Source: Planctomycetaceae bacterium
GTDB lineage: Bacteria; Planctomycetota; Planctomycetia; Pirellulales; Thermoguttaceae
Assembly (NCBI GenBank): GCA_031282385.1
Contig: JAITDV010000128.1
Span: 1 to 10,381, forward strand
DNA: 10,381 nt
Direction: 5' to 3'
This document shows positions 6,958 through 10,381 of this stretch, one piece after another. The notes beneath the pieces were generated by a model that ran no database searches, was not told the DNA's origin, and saw only the letters and a program-made list of their open reading frames with translations. The translations under genes were made by a program, and so were the position numbers. Positions within the stretch are counted from its first letter, which is position 1. Every line of letters begins with the position of its first letter.

Positions 6958-7914
6958 ATGCCAGAGCCGATCAATCAGGAGTCGCCTAAACAAGAGACGA
7001 TAAAATTCACAGAACAGTTTCGCAGCATTGTTGGCAAGATACGTCAACTCCGTGTTGAAATTGATGCGCAGGCAGTGATAATTTTTCCGGAGTATCCGAT
7101 TGATTGGATGCGGTTACGTAAACTTTTTGAAGATGACAAAATAACGGTTGCGTCAATGAAGTCTGATATTCTCAATGACGCAGCGGCAAATGATTTCAAC
7201 GTGGTGCATTTACATTTCAGTTCGGGATCGGCGATAAATGATCGGATTTCTCACGCAATTCTGGAAGCGGTAGCGGATGATTTGATACCGAGAGGCAGTC
7301 GTGTGTTGGTGTTGTATAGTACGTTTGATCCTTCAACATTTGATTCGATAAGTGTGATAAATCTTGGTGAGCATTTAGAGCGGTTGTCGGGTCGAGACTT
7401 GCGTCAACTTGAAACAAGTGTACCGTTAAAAACATTGAAAACAGTTGTTGATTTAGCGGTTGATATTGGTTGGGAAGGACGTGAAGGCAAGCCGATTGGT
7501 TGTTTGATTGTTGTTGGTGATACGAAGAAGGTTTATGCAATGAGTCATTCGGTAGGATTTGATCCGGTTAAAGGTTACCAGCGCAAAGATAGAAATATTT
7601 TCGACGCCAAAGTACGCGAGGGAATCAAGGAAATTGCGCAACTTGATGGTGCAATTCTTGTGAGTGCGGACGGGATTGTACATTCTTGTTGTAGGATGTT
7701 GCAAGGTGAGAGACACGCAACGATTTCATTATCACCCGGTCTTGGCACAAGACATTGGGCTGCGGCGGCAATAACAAAAGTAACATCTGCGATTGCAATT
7801 GCGGTTAGCCAATCAAGCGGAACTGTAAGAATTTTCCGCAACGGTGAAGTCGCTCTAAGAATAGAAGCAAGACAAAGACGACCTCTAGTTTGGAAAGACA
7901 TCGAAGCCGAATAA
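6958..7914 (+). CDS. Diadenylate cyclase with DisA_N/DAC domain (DacZ-like architecture)
   Basis: Makes the second messenger c-di-AMP from two ATP. In this 318-residue soluble protein the catalytic DAC domain is C-terminal, about 155-305: the DGA motif is D230-G231-A232 (LDGAILVSADGIV) and the second nucleotide-binding motif is GLGTRHWAAAAIT at 261-273. The usual RHR reads RHW here (W267). The N-terminal 30-145 segment looks like an alpha/beta nucleotide- or pyruvate-kinase-C-like domain (ISHAILEAVADDLIPRGSRVLVLY, then FDSISVINLGEH), as in archaeal DacZ rather than the DNA-binding DisA or the membrane-bound CdaA; that comparison is from memory. There are no membrane segments. ATG 6958 is the only standard start after the in-frame TGA at 6931, and no Shine-Dalgarno is visible. 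In other bacteria c-di-AMP controls potassium, osmotic balance and cell-wall homeostasis; the neighbours do not reveal its role here. Confidence 0.85.
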   Translation: MPEPINQESPKQETIKFTEQFRSIVGKIRQLRVEIDAQAVIIFPEYPIDWMRLRKLFEDDKITVASMKSDILNDAAANDFNVVHLHFSSGSAINDRISHAILEAVADDLIPRGSRVLVLYSTFDPSTFDSISVINLGEHLERLSGRDLRQLETSVPLKTLKTVVDLAVDIGWEGREGKPIGCLIVVGDTKKVYAMSHSVGFDPVKGYQRKDRNIFDAKVREGIKEIAQLDGAILVSADGIVHSCCRMLQGERHATISLSPGLGTRHWAAAAITKVTSAIAIAVSQSSGTVRIFRNGEVALRIEARQRRPLVWKDIEAE

Positions 7915-7988
7915 AATCAGATGTCAAATATATTCAACATAATTTTGATTTTCGGTTTTTAAGTTAGTGTTCAAGTTTGTCACGCCAA

Positions 7989-8103
7989 TAAACTGTTCGT
8001 ACTATAAATTGTGTGACTCAAGAGCGCAAAAGCCTGTTTTCCGATAGGCAAGCAGGCGAAGGTAAAGGAAATTTAAGGAAATTTAAAGTGTGGACAGTTT
8101 AAA
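7989..8103 (+). repeat. Structured repeat family, copy 7, between convergent genes
   Basis: Left end TAAACTGTTCGTACTATAAA, hairpin GCCTGTTT/AAGCAGGC with one G-U pair, loop TCCGATAGGC, right end AATTTAAAGTGTGGACAG. It is 10 bp longer than its relatives through an exact tandem duplication of GGAAATTTAA (8067-8076 and 8077-8086). It fills the gap between the cyclase and the convergent membrane-protein gene and may act as a 3' structure for either transcript. Confidence 0.8.
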
Positions 8104-8119
8104 ATAATTTTGGGCAGAT

Positions 8120-8671
8120 TTATTGTTCTATATCATTTTGTTGCCGGTTATTTCTTAGCTCTCGTAATTTTCGTTCAACTTCTTTAACGTTACGAATATT
8201 CTGGAAAACGAAAATGTCACCGGTTCCATCTTTTTTTTGTTTTCTGTGAATTTCTGTTAGTTCGTCAGGTTCGTAGCTTGTTATGTCAAACGAAAATCCT
8301 TTTCTTTCCAACGTGATTACCCGTCTATTCGTTATCGCATAAACTGTTCGCAATAATTTTCGCCGTGTCCAAACCGGAGATAAAAGCAATCCAACACCAA
8401 TAAGAATAAACGGAATACCAATATAAATGGCGAAAAGACCATCTTGTGCAGATAAAAATGTAAAAAATAAAGCAATAACTAGAAATGGAATCGCAACAAA
8501 ACTTTGCCGCAATGAATCATTGGTAAAATAACGCGGAATCGGTTGAGTAATCCATTCAATTATTTCACCGTTTTCTAATTCATTATCAATCAATTCCTGT
8601 AATTCATTTGAAATTGATCCGGAATCATATCCTTTTACATCGTATGAATAATTGTTCTGAAAATCTGACAT
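8120..8671 (-). CDS. Membrane protein with bacterial PH-like domain
   Basis: About 183 residues from the ATG at 8671. Order: a soluble N-terminus with NGEIIEWITQPIPRYFT, two adjacent membrane segments (about residues 58-74 and 79-98), then a C-terminal domain with YAITNRRVITLERKG and ...DELTEIHRKQKKDGTGDIFVF, the layout of small bacterial PH-domain membrane proteins (YdbT/bPH-like). The PH part probably sits in the cytoplasm; no specific function is known. The frame stays open to an ATG at 8707, but that ATG (ATGAACAGTATA) is the end of a repeat, so I choose the inner ATG, which begins MSDFQNN. Neither start has a clear ribosome-binding site. It is convergent with the cyclase gene and lies about 120 bp downstream of the aldolase gene on the same strand. 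Confidence 0.7.
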   Translation of the reverse strand: MSDFQNNYSYDVKGYDSGSISNELQELIDNELENGEIIEWITQPIPRYFTNDSLRQSFVAIPFLVIALFFTFLSAQDGLFAIYIGIPFILIGVGLLLSPVWTRRKLLRTVYAITNRRVITLERKGFSFDITSYEPDELTEIHRKQKKDGTGDIFVFQNIRNVKEVERKLRELRNNRQQNDIEQ

Positions 8672-8695
8672 TTTTTCAAGTTTTGTTGAAGGAAT

Positions 8696-8756
8696 TATAC
8701 TGTTCATACTGTAAATTGCGTGACTTAAGATCGCAAATTATAGTACAAGCAGTATA
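8696..8756. repeat. Structured repeat family, copy 8: 61-bp palindromic short form
   Basis: TATACTGTTCATACTGTAAA at the left faces its inverted counterpart TTATAGTACAAGCAGTATA at the right, so two left ends oppose each other and the central CCTGC hairpin and right end are missing. The whole unit folds into one long stem. It separates the PH-domain gene from the aldolase gene. Confidence 0.75.
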
Positions 8757-8793
8757 AAGTGCCAAGAGCATATCGGCAAAGCAATAGTATTTT

Positions 8794-9639
8794 TTATGCT
8801 TGCCCTTCAGAACCGAATAACGTGAAAAGCGATTCGGCAAGTTCTATTATTTTTTCTGTTACAAAAGAGTCAAGTTTTAACGGGTTAATTGTGCCGGAAG
8901 TTTCGTTGAGATATTGTTTCATTGATTGCGTGTAAACTAATTTTAATGCAGTTGAGATATTTATTTTGCTTGCGCCGCACGCAATCAATCTCTTAAACGT
9001 CTCATCGCTCAACCCAGTACCGCCGTGAATCACAATCGGACAACGTGTTGCCTCGGATAATCGTTGTACCAAATCGAAATTGATTACAGGTATTCCTTTG
9101 TAAACTCCGTGTGCCGTGCCGACGGCGGGGGCAATTGCATGAACTTCTGTTTCATTGATGTACCGCATTGTCTCTTCAAATCCAGCTAACGATTCAATAT
9201 TATGCGAAATATCATCCTCAACACCGGCAATAATTCCCACTTCACCTTCCACTTCAACTCCCTTATTGATCGCGTATCGGCGAACTTCACGAGTCTGCCG
9301 AATATTCTCCTCAAACGGCAAATGAGAACTGTCAAACATAACCGAATCCCAACCAAGATCACAACATTGATTACAAAATTCAATACTCTGACAATGATCA
9401 AGATGCAACACAATCGGAACCGGCGCAGCATCAATTATCGACCTTGCAAGAACTGCAAGCGATTCCGGTTTCAACGCCTTAACAGTTGCAACCGACGTCT
9501 GAACAATCAACGGACTTCGTTTACGAATCGCCGCCTCAACTACGGCAGAAAACGTAAGATGATTTAAAATATTTATTGCCGCAACAGCATATTTTTTATT
9601 TTGTGCTTCGCGGAGCATTTTTGAAAATTTGGCTTTCAT
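8794..9639 (-). CDS. Class II ketose-1,6-bisphosphate aldolase
   Basis: Zinc-dependent cytoplasmic aldolase of the FbaA/GatY/KbaY family, which reversibly splits fructose- or tagatose-1,6-bisphosphate into dihydroxyacetone phosphate and glyceraldehyde-3-phosphate. The 281-residue length is normal for the family. Landmarks: AINILN at 21-26, HLDH at 79-82 with the catalytic Asp81 and a zinc-binding His82, EVEGEVG at 129-135, zinc-ligand His177 in GTAHG, His205 in HGGTGL, and the phosphate-binding KINIST at 225-230. Sequence alone does not decide between fructose and tagatose substrates. The ATG at 9639 gives the expected N-terminus (MKAKFSKMLREA); there is no Shine-Dalgarno. Two structured repeats in the same orientation lie upstream. 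No sugar transport or kinase gene is adjacent, so a general glycolytic role is as likely as a catabolic one. Confidence 0.9.
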   Translation of the reverse strand: MKAKFSKMLREAQNKKYAVAAINILNHLTFSAVVEAAIRKRSPLIVQTSVATVKALKPESLAVLARSIIDAAPVPIVLHLDHCQSIEFCNQCCDLGWDSVMFDSSHLPFEENIRQTREVRRYAINKGVEVEGEVGIIAGVEDDISHNIESLAGFEETMRYINETEVHAIAPAVGTAHGVYKGIPVINFDLVQRLSEATRCPIVIHGGTGLSDETFKRLIACGASKINISTALKLVYTQSMKQYLNETSGTINPLKLDSFVTEKIIELAESLFTLFGSEGQA

Positions 9640-9659
9640 TTTTTTGAATAAGTTATGTT

Positions 9660-9684
9660 GAATACACGCTAGAATTCGTTGCGC
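9660..9684 (+). repeat. Possible divergent copy of the 29-bp motif
   Basis: GAATACACGCTAGAATTCGT resembles the shared motif core around TAGAATTCG but differs at several positions. Low support; it lies just upstream of the aldolase start. Confidence 0.25.
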
Positions 9685-9720
9685 AAAAAATTCAAAAGAA
9701 TTATTTTCAATCGTTCACAT

Positions 9721-9825
9721 TTTAAACTGTTCACACTTTAAATTTCGTTTATTGCAGCCTGCTTACTTATCGGAAAGCAGGATTTTACTTTTTTATGCCG
9801 CGTAATTTATAGTACGAGCAGTATA
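9721..9825 (-). repeat. Structured repeat family, copy 9 (inverted)
   Basis: Read on the minus strand: left end TATACTGCTCGTACTATAAA, hairpin CCTGCTT/AAGCAGG around a CCGATAAG loop, right end AATTTAAAGTGTGAACAG. It lies 82 nt upstream of the aldolase start and in the same orientation as that gene. Confidence 0.8.
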
Positions 9826-9904
9826 GTACAAATAGCATAACGCGTTTGTGTTACTTAATTCTGAATTATGTTTGGTTATGATAGACAAGTCTACATTAAC
9901 ACAT

Positions 9905-9933
9905 TTACGCCGCCGAATTCTAATGTATATTCG
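9905..9933 (-). repeat. 29-bp motif, second copy (inverted relative to 3585-3613)
   Basis: The reverse complement matches 3585-3613 at 27 of 29 bases, core TTAGAATTCGGCGGC. It lies between repeat copies 10 and 9, as the first copy lies between copies 1 and 2. Confidence 0.6.
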
Positions 9934-9981
9934 AGATTAAAGTTAATCGTAATTACGGAGAAATTTCGTACTTTCCCGAAA

Positions 9982-10085
9982 TTTAAACTGTTCACACTTT
10001 AAATTTTGTTTACTGTTGCATGTTTACTTGCCGGAAAGTAGGCTTTTACGCTTTTGAGTACCGCAATTTATAGTACGAACAGTAT
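9982..10085 (-). repeat. Structured repeat family, copy 10 (inverted)
   Basis: Minus-strand left end TATACTGTTCGTACTATAAA and right end AATTTAAAGTGTGAACAG are intact, but the hairpin has decayed (GCCTACTT against AAACATGC). An 8-bp inverted repeat, AAATTTCG/CGAAATTT (9961-9984), abuts and slightly overlaps its right end. Confidence 0.8.
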
Positions 10086-10381
10086 AGTGTGATTAGTATT
10101 CTCCGCAAAAAAATAATCTGCAGCAAAATCACAAAATCTCACAACTGGTCAACAGTCTATCAGTATTTTATTATTTTGCAATTCATAGTAACGGACAAAT
10201 CGGTGCAATTCAGTAACTAGTTGTCTCTGAAAAAGTCATTTGGAGCTATAAATTCTGGGCTTATCTGGTTGCAATTTAGAGTTATAATTTGCAATATAAT
10301 TATTGTTTTATCCGAGATTTTCCTTAAAACCTTGCAAATATTAGACCTTTTCTCTAACCTAAAAATACATCAACGCAACAA
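10086..10381. other. Non-coding AT-rich end of window
   Basis: No gene or repeat copy can be supported. Several TATAAT-like hexamers (10283-10288, 10295-10300) occur in this AT-rich stretch without properly spaced -35 partners. Confidence 0.5.

Noticed and set aside
7217..7901. Minus-strand frames of 87-108 codons inside the cyclase gene
   Set aside because: Shadows of a gene with clear DAC motifs.
9186..9567. Overlapping frames on both strands in the aldolase gene
   Set aside because: All metal and phosphate-binding motifs belong to the aldolase frame; these are shadows.
3279..10085. CRISPR array
   Set aside because: The repeats are about 100 bp, irregularly spaced by genes and on both strands; there are no short uniform spacers and no cas genes.
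10269..10300. TTGCAA and TATAAT as a promoter for a gene beyond the right edge
   Set aside because: The spacer is 20 nt with the second TATAAT and too short with the first; AT-rich sequence produces such hexamers by chance.

Overview
This 10.4-kb window is AT-rich bacterial chromosome, probably from a low-GC member of the PVC group, most likely a planctomycete. That placement is inferred from gene content: an LL-diaminopimelate aminotransferase, a DacZ-like diadenylate cyclase, a fused PstC-PstA permease, a secreted His/Pro-rich PDZ protein, and few Shine-Dalgarno sequences. No rRNA or tRNA gene is visible to confirm it.

Layout. Positions 1-2430 (minus strand) hold a fused phosphate ABC-transporter permease that runs off the left edge. 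Upstream of it (2674-2729) lies a four-copy, 11-bp-phased TTAAGA array followed by an exact TATAAT, which looks like a Pho-regulated promoter. Positions 2731-4138 carry no protein gene but are packed with repeats: a 126-bp element with perfect 13-bp terminal inverted repeats, a 75-bp inverted repeat at 87% identity, and the first copies of a roughly 100-bp structured repeat family. Then come, on the plus strand, a secreted PDZ protein (4153-4884), dapL (5309-6544) and a diadenylate cyclase (6958-7914). On the minus strand are a membrane PH-domain-like protein (8120-8671) and a class II ketose-bisphosphate aldolase (8794-9639). The last 740 bp hold two more repeats and no recognisable gene.

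The genes do not form one operon. They look like separate housekeeping units: phosphate uptake, lysine/peptidoglycan precursor synthesis, c-di-AMP signalling, envelope proteins and central carbon metabolism. Almost every intergenic gap holds a copy of the same repeat.

The main novelty is this repeat family. It has about 20-nt terminal inverted repeats around ACTGTTC...GAACAGT and a central GCCTGCTT/AAGCAGGC hairpin with a conserved CCGATA loop. There are eight full-length copies, one decayed copy and one 61-bp palindromic short form, and no transposase is nearby. One copy abuts dapL and leaves it without a canonical start codon; another overlaps the apparent start of the PH-domain gene. The copies could be MITE-like elements or a REP/BIME-like structured RNA family.
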